Assembly (NCBI GenBank): GCA_963705885.1
Contig: OY970120.1
Span: forward strand, 3,348,001 to 3,412,000
Direction of reading: 5' to 3'
Length of the DNA stretch: 64,000 bases
Origin: MFD01275-c22 sp963705885
GTDB taxonomy: Bacteria; Actinomycetota; Actinomycetes; JACCUZ01
Both the position numbers and the translations under genes were made by a program. Under the pieces are notes generated by a model. That model had not been told where the DNA came from and made no database searches. It saw only the letters and a program-made list of their open reading frames with translations. Shown one piece after another: positions 26,360-34,055 of the stretch. Each line of letters starts with the position of its first letter. Position 1 is the first letter of the stretch.

Positions 26360-27301
26360 TCAGAAGGCCGTCCAGCCCGCGGGCCCGGTCCACGGCGCCC
26401 CGTCGACGAGCACACCCTCGCCGGGCTCGACCCGGCCCACGACGCTCCACGCCATGGGCAGGTCGACGTCGGGCGGGAAGCTCGCGGCCAGCGCGTGGTC
26501 CTCCCCGCCGCCGAGCAGCCAGTGCAGCGGGTCGGCCGAGAGCGCGCGCGCAGTGTCCTGGAACTCCTGGGGCACGTGGAAGGCCTCGCTCGACAGGCTC
26601 ACCGCCACCCCGCTGGACCGCGCGACGTGCCCCAGGTCGGCGACGAGCCCGTCGCTGACGTCGACCATCGCCGTCGCGCCCAGCAGGGCGGCCCGGGGCC
26701 CCTCGGCGTAGGGCGGCGCGGGACGGCGGTGGGCGTCGACCAGGGCCCGCGGCGACCGGAACCCGCGCGAGAGCACGGCGAGCCCCGCCGCGGCCCAGCC
26801 GAGCCGTCCGGCGACCGCGACGAGGTCACCGGGGCGGGCACCCGCCCTCGTCACCGGCTCCCGGCCCTCGAGCGAGCCGAGAGCGGTCACCGACACGGTG
26901 AGCACCTCACCCCGCACGACGTCACCGCCCGCGACCACGGCGCCGGCCCGCGCGGCCTCCTCGCCGATGCCGTCGGCCAGCTCGAGCACCCAGTCGCTGT
27001 CGCGGTCGACGGGCACGGCCAGCCCCACCAGCAGCGCGGTCGGCACACCGCCCATGGCCGCCACGTCGGCGAGGTTCGCCGCCGCCGCCCGGGTGCCCAC
27101 GTCCGCCGCCGAGGACCACTCGCGCCGGAAGTGGCGCCCCTCGACCAGCATGTCGGTCGTCGCGACAACGCGGCCGTCCGGCACCGCGACGACCGCCGCG
27201 TCGTCACCCGGGCCGAGCAGCAGCGCCGGGCCGCCGCCCAGCCGCGACGTGACGGCCTCGACGAGCGCGTGCTCGCCCAGCTCTCCCACGGTGGTGCCCA
27301 T
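26360..27301 (-). CDS. thiL: thiamine-monophosphate kinase
   Basis: Phosphorylates thiamine monophosphate to the active diphosphate. The 313-residue product shows LLLGPGDDAAVV, VVATTDMLVEGRHFRREW, the AAANLADVAAMGGVPTALLV core, ATAMVDVSDGLVADLGHV and the C-terminal LLGGGEDHALAA, all landmarks of the AIR-synthase-related ThiL fold. The ATG at 27301 has GAGGAGG seven bases upstream. No other thiamine gene is nearby. Confidence 0.95.
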   Translation of the reverse strand: MGTTVGELGEHALVEAVTSRLGGGPALLLGPGDDAAVVAVPDGRVVATTDMLVEGRHFRREWSSAADVGTRAAAANLADVAAMGGVPTALLVGLAVPVDRDSDWVLELADGIGEEAARAGAVVAGGDVVRGEVLTVSVTALGSLEGREPVTRAGARPGDLVAVAGRLGWAAAGLAVLSRGFRSPRALVDAHRRPAPPYAEGPRAALLGATAMVDVSDGLVADLGHVARSSGVAVSLSSEAFHVPQEFQDTARALSADPLHWLLGGGEDHALAASFPPDVDLPMAWSVVGRVEPGEGVLVDGAPWTGPAGWTAF

Positions 27302-27350
27302 GTCGCAGCCTCCTCGACAGCCGCGCCGACCGGTCCCGCGGGGGATCCGA

Positions 27351-27356
27351 TAGGTT
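27351..27356 (+). promoter_or_regulatory. candidate -10 of the AsnC-domain gene
   Basis: TAGGTT on the plus strand, about 55-60 bases before the ATG at 27418, in the thiL divergent gap. Confidence 0.35.
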
Positions 27357-27417
27357 CGCTCGCGATCGATGCTCGTGTCGGTCGGTTCGCCGCCAGACTC
27401 TACGAAAGGCCCCGCCG

Positions 27418-27654
27418 ATGGTTGTCCAGGCCTACATCCTCATCCAGACCGAGGTCGGAAAGGCCGCGGCCGTGGCCCGCGAGATCGCCGAGGTCAAGGG
27501 CGTGACCATGGCAGAGGACGTCACCGGGCCCTACGACGTCATCGTCCGCGCCGAGGCCCGCAACGTCGACGAGCTGGGCAAGCTGGTCGTCGCCAAGGTC
27601 CAGGGCGTCGACGGCATCACCCGCACGCTCACCTGCCCGGTCGTCCACCTCTGA
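27418..27654 (+). CDS. stand-alone Lrp/AsnC ligand-binding domain
   Basis: A 78-residue protein (MVVQAYILIQTEVGKAAAVA...GPYDVIVRAEARNVDELGKLVV...GITRTLTCPVVHL) that is only the RAM/AsnC effector-binding domain, with no DNA-binding helix-turn-helix. Such proteins form dimers or octamers that may bind amino acids and could modulate a full-length Lrp. It starts at ATG 27418 with GAAAGG upstream. The DUF3515 gene begins at its stop codon. Confidence 0.88.
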   Translation: MVVQAYILIQTEVGKAAAVAREIAEVKGVTMAEDVTGPYDVIVRAEARNVDELGKLVVAKVQGVDGITRTLTCPVVHL

Positions 27655-28103
27655 CCGAGCGCGCCGGTCGCCGCGCCGCGGTCCTGGCTCTCGCCGTGGT
27701 GGCGACCGCCTGCACGTCCGCGCCCGTCGCGGTGACCCCGCCGTCCGGCGCGCGCGGAGCCGGCTGCGGGGCGCTGCACGACGCGCTGCCCGGCGAGCTC
27801 GACGGCCGGGGCGGCCGCGAGACGGCCCCGGCCTCCGAGCGCACCGCGGCCTGGGGCGACCCGGCGGTGGTGCTGCGGTGCGGCGTCGCGCGACCGGCCG
27901 GCCTGACCGCGACCTCGGAGGTCATCGAGGTCGACGGGGTCGGGTGGTTCCTGGCCGAGCGCGCCGGCGCGTTCGTCTTCACGACCGTCGGGCGCACGCC
28001 GTACGTCCGGGTGCGCGTGCCGGCGGGGACGCCGCGCGCCGCGGCCACCGCCCCCCTCGTCGACCTCGCCGGCCCGGTCGCGGACACCCTCCCCCTCGAC
28101 TGA
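27651..28103 (+). CDS. DUF3515 lipoprotein
   Basis: About 150 residues. The N-terminus LTERAGRRAAVLALAVVATACTS is a lipoprotein signal with Cys as the lipid site (VATAC). The body (AAWGDPAVVLRCGV...GVGWFLAE...PYVRVRVPAGTPRAAATAPLVDLA) matches the actinobacterial DUF3515 family, which often sits near ddl or thiL. Start codon uncertain: no ATG or GTG fits. CTG at 27651 overlaps the previous stop as CTGA, so coupled initiation is proposed. Exported and membrane-tethered; function unknown. Confidence 0.75.
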   Translation: MTERAGRRAAVLALAVVATACTSAPVAVTPPSGARGAGCGALHDALPGELDGRGGRETAPASERTAAWGDPAVVLRCGVARPAGLTATSEVIEVDGVGWFLAERAGAFVFTTVGRTPYVRVRVPAGTPRAAATAPLVDLAGPVADTLPLD

Positions 28104-28110
28104 CCCCCAA

Positions 28111-28172
28111 GATCCCGCCGCTCGTGCCCAGGAGGCGAGTCGGCTGCCTTCCTGTGCACGACGGTCGGGATC
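28111..28172. terminator. long imperfect hairpin between convergent genes
   Basis: GATCCCG...TCGTGC (28111-28127) pairs with GCACGA...CGGGATC (28156-28172), with an inner CAGGA/TCCTG stem. It lies between the DUF3515 gene (+) and the DUF385 gene (-). It acts as a bidirectional terminator or is a mobile-type repeat unit; I see no T-run. Confidence 0.45.
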
Positions 28173-28215
28173 ATGGCGGGAAGCGGTGGCCTCGACCAGG
28201 GCGGAGCGTCACCTG

Positions 28216-28692
28216 TCACGCGGTCCTGTCCCGAGGTTCGAGGACGACCACCGGCGTCTCGGTCGACCGTCGGCCGGCATACGCGTCGAGGTCCGGATCG
28301 ACCGAGACCCAGCGCCGCCACAGCCGATCACGCTCCTCCCCCGCGCACCGGCGTGCGCGCACCGGACGCGGACGCTGGCGGGCCAGTCGGACGACAGCGT
28401 CCGGGTGTGCCTCGAGGTTGAGCCACCACGAGGGATGACCCTCGTCCCAGCCGTTCATGGCGAGCGCGACGAGGTTGGGATCGTCGTCGAGGTAGCCGAT
28501 GATGACGCTGCGCTCGTCCCCCGACTTCCGCCCGATGGTCGTGAGCCGCAGCGCACCCCAGCCGCGCTTGTTCGACGTGGTCCACAGGAACCGGCCGCCA
28601 CTGAGTCGGTAGAGCGCCCGATGTGCGCGCCAGGCCGCGTGGACGAACCACGGCGGCGGGAGTCTCGGCGGTCGGGGTGCCGTTGTGTCCAT
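28216..28692 (-). CDS. DUF385 / F420-dependent nitroreductase-family protein
   Basis: A 158-residue split-barrel protein. ALRLTTIGRKSGDERSVIIGYL and LVALAMNGWDEGHPSWWLNLEAHPDAVVRL are the signatures of the deazaflavin (F420)-dependent quinone reductase / nitroreductase family of actinobacteria. The start is ATG 28692 with GGAGG seven bases upstream. A longer frame runs into ddl and is rejected. The cofC gene at 33 kb shows that the cell makes F420. The true substrate is unknown. Confidence 0.85.
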   Translation of the reverse strand: MDTTAPRPPRLPPPWFVHAAWRAHRALYRLSGGRFLWTTSNKRGWGALRLTTIGRKSGDERSVIIGYLDDDPNLVALAMNGWDEGHPSWWLNLEAHPDAVVRLARQRPRPVRARRCAGEERDRLWRRWVSVDPDLDAYAGRRSTETPVVVLEPRDRTA

Positions 28693-28931
28693 GACTGGTT
28701 CCTCCGAGGCAGGCCGGTGCTGCACTACCGCATGTGCCGTCCACGCTAGGCGCTCCCGCGGTGACGCGCGGCGGCAGGTGACAGCACCGACGGCCTGCTG
28801 GTCAGGGCCTCCGCCGCTCACTCGCGAGACGGTGCGCACCGGCGCCGAGCCGAGGTGTTGCGGCCCGACGTCTCGCGGGAGAAACGGAAGACGGTCGGGT
28901 GTCGTCGATCGGAGGGTCGCGACGATGACGG

Positions 28932-30065
28932 TCAGTGCAGGCCGGGCGGGCGGCGCAGGGCGGTCTGCACCAGGCGGTCGACGAGGGCCGGGTAGTCGAG
29001 CCCGGTCGCCTTCCACATCAGCGGGAACATCGACACCGGGGTGAAGCCGGGCATCGTGTTGACCTCGTTGACGACGACCCGGCCGTCGTGGCCGACGAAG
29101 AAGTCGACCCGGGCCAGCCCCTCGCAGCTGAGCGCCTCGAAGGCGCGCACGGCCAGGTCGCGCACCTCGGCCGCGACGTCGTCGGCCAGCTCGGCCGGCA
29201 CGACGAGCTCGGTCCCCTCGTCGGGGAGGTACTTGGCGGCGAAGTCGTAGAACTCGTGGTCGCCCCCGACGACGACCTCGGCCGGGACGCTGGCCTCGGG
29301 CACGGCTCCGTCGAGGCCCTCGAGCACGCCGCACTCGATCTCGCGGCCGTCCACCGCCGCCTCGATGACGACCCGCAGGTCGTGCGTCCGCGCCTCGTCG
29401 ACGGCGGCGTCGAGGGCGTCGGGCGCGTGCACCTTCGTGATGCCAACGCTCGAGCCGGCGCGGGCGGGCTTGACGAAGACCGGGTAGCCCAGCGCGGCCA
29501 CCGTCTCGCGGACGGCCGCGCGGTCGACGTCCCAGTCGCGCGGGGTGACCACGGCGTAGCGGCCGACCGGGAGCCCCGCGGCCTGCAGCAGCGCCTTCAT
29601 GTGGCCCTTGTCCATGGCCGCCGCCGAGGCGAACACGCCGGAGCCGACGTAGGGCACGCCCGCGAGCTCGAGCAGGCCCTGCAGGGTGCCGTCCTCGCCG
29701 TACGGCCCGTGCAGCAGCGGCAGCACGACGTCGACCTCGCCGAGCTCGACCGGCACGGCGCCCGGCTCGTGCACCGTGAGCCCGCGGTGCGTCGGGTCCC
29801 CGGAGAGCACCACCGCCGACCCGGAGGACTCGACCTCGGGCAGCCGGCCGCCGATGATGGCGAGCTTGCCGGGCTCGTCGGCGGCGAGCACCCACCGGCC
29901 CTCGCGGGAGATGCCGATCGGCACGACCTCGTAGCGGTCACGGTCGACGGCGGCCAGCACGCTGCCCGCGGAGACGCAGGACACGGCGTGCTCGGTGCTG
30001 CGGCCGCCGAAGACGACGGCCAGGCGGATGCGGCGTGCGGGCTCGGGTCCGGAGGTGTCGCTCAT
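28932..30065 (-). CDS. ddl: D-alanine--D-alanine ligase
   Basis: ATP-grasp enzyme making the D-Ala-D-Ala dipeptide of peptidoglycan. VVFGGRSTEHAVSCVSAGSV, LLHGPYGEDGTLQG, the ATP-grasp lysine VFVKPARAGSSVGITKV, the omega-loop EFYDFAAKYLPD and the metal site FVGHDGRVVVNEVNTMPGFT are all intact. The YDFAAKY loop retains the tyrosine/lysine typical of D-Ala-D-Ala ligases rather than the Phe of depsipeptide (vancomycin-type) ligases. The ATG at 30065 lies eight bases after TAGGGT. It has 377 residues. Confidence 0.96.
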   Translation of the reverse strand: MSDTSGPEPARRIRLAVVFGGRSTEHAVSCVSAGSVLAAVDRDRYEVVPIGISREGRWVLAADEPGKLAIIGGRLPEVESSGSAVVLSGDPTHRGLTVHEPGAVPVELGEVDVVLPLLHGPYGEDGTLQGLLELAGVPYVGSGVFASAAAMDKGHMKALLQAAGLPVGRYAVVTPRDWDVDRAAVRETVAALGYPVFVKPARAGSSVGITKVHAPDALDAAVDEARTHDLRVVIEAAVDGREIECGVLEGLDGAVPEASVPAEVVVGGDHEFYDFAAKYLPDEGTELVVPAELADDVAAEVRDLAVRAFEALSCEGLARVDFFVGHDGRVVVNEVNTMPGFTPVSMFPLMWKATGLDYPALVDRLVQTALRRPPGLH

Positions 30066-30073
30066 CGGCGACG

Positions 30074-30105
30074 ACCCTACCGACGGCCTGCGGGACGGGG
30101 ATACT
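30074..30105. promoter_or_regulatory. back-to-back near-leaderless promoters of ddl and the Cys/Met enzyme gene
   Basis: The 47-base gap between divergent starts 30065 and 30113 holds TAGGGT (30074-30079, minus) eight bases before the ddl ATG and GATACT (30100-30105, plus) seven bases before the other ATG. Neither gene has room for a ribosome site. Confidence 0.5.
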
Positions 30106-30112
30106 CGTGCGC

Positions 30113-31213
30113 ATGCCGGAGCCCGCGGAGTCCCCGCCGAAATCCTCGACCGGCCTCGCGCCGGCCACCGTCGCGGTCTCGGCGGGCCGTCCGCCGCGGC
30201 GCCCGGACGGGCCCATGAACCCGCCGATCGTGATGGCCTCGACCTACCACGCCGGCGGCGAGGTCGGCTACGGGCGCTACGGCAACCCGACCTGGGAGAT
30301 GCTCGAGAGCGCGGTGGGGGCGCTCGAGGGCGGCGAGGCCACCGCGTTCTCCTCGGGGATGGCCGCCGTGGCGGCGGTCGTCGACCTCGTGCCGCACGGT
30401 GGCACCGTCGTCACCGCGGCCGGCTCCTACTACGGCACCCTGGCCCTGCTGGGCAGGATGCAGGAGCAGGGACGGCTGCGCGTGGTGACGGTGGACCTCA
30501 CCGACTCCTCCGCCACCGCGCGGGCGCTCGACGGGGCACACCTGTGCTGGGCCGAGTCCCCGACGAACCCCATGCTGGAGCTGGTCGACCTGCGCCGGCT
30601 GGCCGGCAGCGCCCGGACGGCCGGGGCGGTGCTCGCGGTGGACAGCACGTTCGCGACGCCGATCCTGCAGCGTCCGCTCGAGCTGGGGGCGGACGTGGTC
30701 GTGCACAGCGCGACGAAGTACCTCTCCGGCCACTCGGACCTGCTGCTGGGCCTCGCCGTCGCGCGCGACCCGGACCTGGCGGAGCGCATCACCGCGGTGC
30801 GCAGCGCCCAGGGTGCGGTGCCCGGCGCCGTGGAGGCGTGGCTCGCGCTGCGCGGGCTGCGGACGCTGCACCTGCGCGTCGAGCGGGCCCAGGCCAACGC
30901 GGCGGAGCTGGCGGCACGACTGCGCGGTCACTCCGCGGTCGCCCGGGTCCACTACCCCGGGCTGGGCGGGATGGTCAGCGTCGAGCTGCGCGGCAGCGCG
31001 CCGGACGCCGAGGCGGTCGCGTCGTCCACCCGGCTGTGGGTCCACGCGACGAGCCTCGGCGGCGTCGAGTCCAGCCTCGAGCGGCGGCGGAAGTGGCCGG
31101 GCGAGAGCACCGACGTCCCCGAGACCCTGCTGCGGCTCTCGGTCGGGGTGGAGGACGTCGAGGACCTCTGGTCCGACCTCGCCGGGGCCCTGACGGCCCT
31201 GGGGTCCGCCTAG
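30113..31213 (+). CDS. Cys/Met metabolism PLP-dependent enzyme (trans-sulfuration family)
   Basis: Cystathionine gamma-synthase/lyase-type enzyme of 366 residues. GYGRYGNPTWEMLESAVGALEGGEATAFSSGMAA is the PLP-phosphate region, VDSTFATPILQRPLELGADVVVHSATKYLSGHSD contains the catalytic Lys of SATKY, and LLRLSVGVEDVEDLWSDLAGAL is the conserved end. Whether it acts as synthase, lyase or homocysteine/methionine lyase cannot be told. ATG 30113 is chosen over the upstream frame start because a -10 hexamer ends seven bases before it. No sulfur-assimilation genes adjoin. Confidence 0.88.
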   Translation: MPEPAESPPKSSTGLAPATVAVSAGRPPRRPDGPMNPPIVMASTYHAGGEVGYGRYGNPTWEMLESAVGALEGGEATAFSSGMAAVAAVVDLVPHGGTVVTAAGSYYGTLALLGRMQEQGRLRVVTVDLTDSSATARALDGAHLCWAESPTNPMLELVDLRRLAGSARTAGAVLAVDSTFATPILQRPLELGADVVVHSATKYLSGHSDLLLGLAVARDPDLAERITAVRSAQGAVPGAVEAWLALRGLRTLHLRVERAQANAAELAARLRGHSAVARVHYPGLGGMVSVELRGSAPDAEAVASSTRLWVHATSLGGVESSLERRRKWPGESTDVPETLLRLSVGVEDVEDLWSDLAGALTALGSA

Positions 31214-32211
31214 TCCGCCTCGGACTTGGCGCTGCGCGCCATGATGCGCCGCACGATCTCGCGCGGCGGCAGCCCGTCGTGGACCGCGGCGACGACGTGC
31301 TCGACGATCGGCATGTCGACGTGGTGCGCCCTGCCCAGCTCGAGGATCGACTCGGCGGACTTCACCCCCTCGGCGGTCTGCCGGGTCGCCGCGACCACCT
31401 CGTCCAGCGTCATCCCGCGCCCGAGGTTCTCACCGAACGTGCGGTTGCGGGACAGCGGCGACATGCAGGTGGCCACCAGGTCGCCGACCCCGGCGAGCCC
31501 GGCGAAGGTCGCGGCGTCGGCACCGAGCGCGAGACCCAGCCGGGTGATCTCGGCCAGCCCCCGCGTGATGATCGAGGACTGGGAGTTGTCCCCCATGCCC
31601 ATGCCCTTCGCCATGCCGACCGCGAGGGCGATGACGTTCTTGACCGCGCCGCCGAGCTCCACCCCGACGACGTCGGTGTTGGTGTACGGGCGGAAGTACG
31701 GCGTGAGGCAGACCTGCTGCATCTTCTCGGCCACGGCCTCGTCGGCACAGGCGACGACGCTCGCCGCGGGCTGGCGCTGGGCGATCTCCTTGGCGAGGTT
31801 CGGCCCGGACACGACGACGATGCGCTCGGGCCCCGCGCCGGTGACCTCGGCGACGACCTCGCTCATGCGCCGGGTGGTGCCCAGCTCGATGCCCTTCATG
31901 AGGCTGACCAGGACGCAGTCGGGCGGGAGCAGCGGCGACCAGGCGGTGAGGTTCGCCCGCAGCGTCTGCGAGGGCACCGCGAGCACCACGACCTCGGCCC
32001 GCTCCAGCGCCGTGGCGGGGTCGGTGGTGGCGATGATCGACTCGGGCAGGGCGATGCCGGGCAGGTAGTCGGTGTTCTCGTGGGCCCGGTTGACCGTCTC
32101 GGCCAGCTCAGGGCGGCGGCCCCAGAGGGTCACCTCTCCGCCGGCGTCGGCGAGCACCATGGAGAACGCCGTGCCCCACGAGCCGGTGCCGAGCACCGCG
32201 ACGCGGGTCAC
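31210..32211 (-). CDS. gpsA: glycerol-3-phosphate dehydrogenase [NAD(P)+]
   Basis: Makes sn-glycerol-3-phosphate, the backbone for phospholipids. It starts VTRVAVLGTGSWGTAFSMVLADAG (GxGxxG nucleotide fold), with VSGPNLAKEIAQRQPAA, the catalytic lysine region GVELGGAVKNVIALAVGMAKGMGMGDN and GDLVATCMSPLSRNRTFG. It has 333 residues from GTG 32211. The start overlaps the stop of a ten-codon ORF that itself overlaps the plsC stop. The gene end overlaps the Cys/Met enzyme end by four bases, convergently. PlsC upstream uses its product. Confidence 0.95.
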   Translation of the reverse strand: MTRVAVLGTGSWGTAFSMVLADAGGEVTLWGRRPELAETVNRAHENTDYLPGIALPESIIATTDPATALERAEVVVLAVPSQTLRANLTAWSPLLPPDCVLVSLMKGIELGTTRRMSEVVAEVTGAGPERIVVVSGPNLAKEIAQRQPAASVVACADEAVAEKMQQVCLTPYFRPYTNTDVVGVELGGAVKNVIALAVGMAKGMGMGDNSQSSIITRGLAEITRLGLALGADAATFAGLAGVGDLVATCMSPLSRNRTFGENLGRGMTLDEVVAATRQTAEGVKSAESILELGRAHHVDMPIVEHVVAAVHDGLPPREIVRRIMARSAKSEAD

Positions 32212-32240
32212 GGTCGGCCACCGTGTGGTCCGGTCCTCAT
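32208..32240 (-). CDS. ten-codon linker ORF between plsC and gpsA
   Basis: ATG 32240 overlaps the plsC TGA as ATGA. The frame MRTGPHGGRP ends in TGA overlapping the gpsA GTG as GTGA. A ribosome ending plsC could re-start here and again at gpsA. The peptide probably has no function; it would act as a translational relay. It could also be coincidence of dense GC-rich overlaps. Confidence 0.3.
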   Translation of the reverse strand: MRTGPHGGRP

Positions 32241-33025
32241 GCAGACCTCCTGCGGTCGTCGCCGCCGCGCCGGCGAGGGTCACCGGTGACGGGCAGGCCC
32301 GACTGTCGAGGGTCGAAGCGTACGGCCGGGGGCTGCTCGCCGCGGATCTCGACCAGCAGGTCGGTCACGGCGGCCATGATGCGCTCGGTGACCTCGTGCA
32401 GCAGGTCGGCGTCGGGCTCGCGGCCCGCCACGTCGGTGAGGTCGACCGGGGGACCGGCCCGGACATGCATGGTGCGCCGCGGCAGCAGGTGCGGCTTCTT
32501 GGTGTACGGCGGCAGCATCTCCTGGGGCCCCCACTGCGCGACCGGGATGACGGGCGCCCCGGTCTCGAGGGCCACCCGGGCCGCCCCGGTCTTGCCCACC
32601 ATCGGCCACAGGTCCGGGTCGCGGGTCAGCGTCGCCTCGGGGTAGATGGCCACCAGCTCGCCGCGGCGCACCGCGTCCACGGCCGCGGCGTAGGCGGCGG
32701 CGGCGTTGCCCGACTCGCGCAGGACCGGGATCTGCTTGGCGCCGCGCAGGACGGTGCGCACGAACGGCACCCGGAAGACCGAGTCCTTGGCCAGGAAGCG
32801 CGGCAGCCGGCCGTGGTCGTAGAGGAAGTGCGCGAACACCAGCGGGTCGACGTGGGAGACGTGGTTCACGACGACGACGGCGCCGCCGTCGGGGACGTGC
32901 TCGCCACCGCGCCAGTCGCGCTTCGTGAGCACCATGAACACCGGGCGCAGGACCGTGGCGGCGAAGGCGTACCAGAAGCCTCGCGGGCCTCGACGTCGTC
33001 GCAGGTGCGCCCGCCGGTTCGTCAC
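32237..33025 (-). CDS. plsC: 1-acyl-sn-glycerol-3-phosphate acyltransferase family protein
   Basis: Membrane-associated acyltransferase that adds the second acyl chain in phospholipid synthesis. VVVVNHVSHVDPLVFAHFLY holds the catalytic HX4D, followed by FLAKDSVFRVPFVRTVL, the YPEATLTRDP block (equivalent of EGTRS) and ALETGAPVIPVAQWG. It has 262 residues from GTG 33025 with GAAGGGA upstream; the longer frame runs antisense through cofC and is rejected. The last 35 residues are basic. It is paired with gpsA downstream. Confidence 0.9.
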   Translation of the reverse strand: MTNRRAHLRRRRGPRGFWYAFAATVLRPVFMVLTKRDWRGGEHVPDGGAVVVVNHVSHVDPLVFAHFLYDHGRLPRFLAKDSVFRVPFVRTVLRGAKQIPVLRESGNAAAAYAAAVDAVRRGELVAIYPEATLTRDPDLWPMVGKTGAARVALETGAPVIPVAQWGPQEMLPPYTKKPHLLPRRTMHVRAGPPVDLTDVAGREPDADLLHEVTERIMAAVTDLLVEIRGEQPPAVRFDPRQSGLPVTGDPRRRGGDDRRRSA

Positions 33026-33097
33026 ACCCGTCCCTTCGTCATCCTCCGAGAGGGCGCCAGTCTCCCGTCCGCCGGTCATCGTGTCGAGCCGGGCTGG

Positions 33098-33103
33098 CAG
33101 GAT
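33098..33103 (+). promoter_or_regulatory. candidate leaderless -10 of cofC
   Basis: CAGGAT lies six bases before the GTG at 33110, the same geometry as other leaderless starts in the window, though the first base departs from TAnnnT. Confidence 0.3.
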
Positions 33104-33109
33104 CGGGCC

Positions 33110-33748
33110 GTGCTTCCCGACGACGGGCGCTGGTTCCTCGTGGTGCCCGTCAAGCGGCTCGAGGTGGCCAAGACGCGCCTCGGCCCGCCCTACGACGGCG
33201 CCCGCCAGGACCTGGCCCGCTGCTTCGCCCTCGACACCGTGGCCGCCGCCCGCTCCTCGCCGCTCGTGCGCGCCGTGGTGGTCGTGACCGACGACACGTC
33301 GGCGGCGCGGGACATGCTCGACCTCGGCGCCGAGGTCGTGCCCGACGAGCCGGACGCGGGCCTGAACCCCGCGCTGTCGCACGGCGCCGAGGTGGCAGCC
33401 GCTCGGCACCCGGGATGCGGCGCGGGCGCCCTGTCGGCGGACCTGCCCGCGCTGCGACCCGGCGAGCTCACGGCCGCGCTCGTCCGGGCCGGGGAGCACG
33501 CGACCTCGTTCGTCCGTGACGCCGACGGCCCCGGCACGACGCTGGTCCTGGCCCGCACGCCCTCGGCGCTACGACCGCTGTTCGGCCCCGACTCGGCCCG
33601 CCGCCACGCCGCGTCCGGTCACCGGGAGATCCTCGGCGACGACCTCGACTCCCTGCGCCGCGACGTCGACACCGCCGAGGACCTGGCTGCCGCTCTCGTC
33701 CTCGGCCTGGGTCCGCACACGGCCGGAGCGCTCGGCCGGCTGGGATAG
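33110..33748 (+). CDS. cofC: 2-phospho-L-lactate / phosphoenolpyruvate guanylyltransferase
   Basis: Coenzyme F420 biosynthesis enzyme (also called FbiD) that guanylylates phosphoenolpyruvate or 2-phospholactate. WFLVVPVKRLEVAKTRLGPPY is the nucleotide-binding start, VVVVTDDTSAARDMLDLGAEVVPDE follows, and GAGALSADLPALRPGELTAAL contains the metal aspartate. It has 212 residues from GTG 33110; the longer in-frame opening crosses plsC on the other strand and is rejected. The rest of the F420 pathway is outside the window. The DUF385 protein at 28.2 kb is a likely F420 user. Confidence 0.9.
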   Translation: MLPDDGRWFLVVPVKRLEVAKTRLGPPYDGARQDLARCFALDTVAAARSSPLVRAVVVVTDDTSAARDMLDLGAEVVPDEPDAGLNPALSHGAEVAAARHPGCGAGALSADLPALRPGELTAALVRAGEHATSFVRDADGPGTTLVLARTPSALRPLFGPDSARRHAASGHREILGDDLDSLRRDVDTAEDLAAALVLGLGPHTAGALGRLG

Positions 33749-33751
33749 GTT
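33746..33751 (+). promoter_or_regulatory. leaderless promoter of the cold-shock-like gene
   Basis: TAGGTT begins with the cofC stop codon TAG and ends six bases before the GTG at 33758. Confidence 0.45.
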
Positions 33752-33757
33752 CGCGGG

Positions 33758-33985
33758 GTGCAGGCGACGGTGCGCACGTTCGACCCGCAGACCCGGTCGG
33801 GCACGGTGCTTCTCGACGACGGTGTGGAGCTGCCCTACGGCCGCGAGGCGTTCGACGCGGGGGCGGTCCGGCTGCTCCGTGTCGGCCAGCGGGTGCGCAT
33901 CGAGGTGGCTCCCGGCCCGGACGGCAGGACCGTCACCTACCTCACGATCGCCACCCTGGCCGACCGCCGACCCGGCCGGACGTAG
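33758..33985 (+). CDS. small cold-shock-like (OB-fold) protein
   Basis: A 75-residue protein, VQATVRTFDPQTRSGTVLLDDGVELPYGREAF...LRVGQRVRIEVAPGPDG. The layout GTVxxFDxxxxSGTVLLDDG...VGQRVxIE resembles a shortened cold-shock domain but lacks the aromatic RNP-1/RNP-2 set (no KGFGFI), so nucleic acid binding is uncertain. GTG 33758 lies ten bases after the cofC stop. Actinobacterial cofC genes often have such a partner. Function not established. Confidence 0.7.
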   Translation: MQATVRTFDPQTRSGTVLLDDGVELPYGREAFDAGAVRLLRVGQRVRIEVAPGPDGRTVTYLTIATLADRRPGRT

Positions 33986-34055
33986 GGCCCGCCCGGACGC
34001 ACGTCCGGCCGCCCCCTGGTGGGAGCGGCCGGACGAGGCCGGGCGGGTGCGGTCG

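Noticed and set aside
28932..30065. ddl as a vancomycin-resistance type D-Ala-D-Lac ligase
   Set aside because: The omega-loop keeps the Tyr/Lys of ordinary D-Ala-D-Ala ligases, and no vanH or vanX is nearby.
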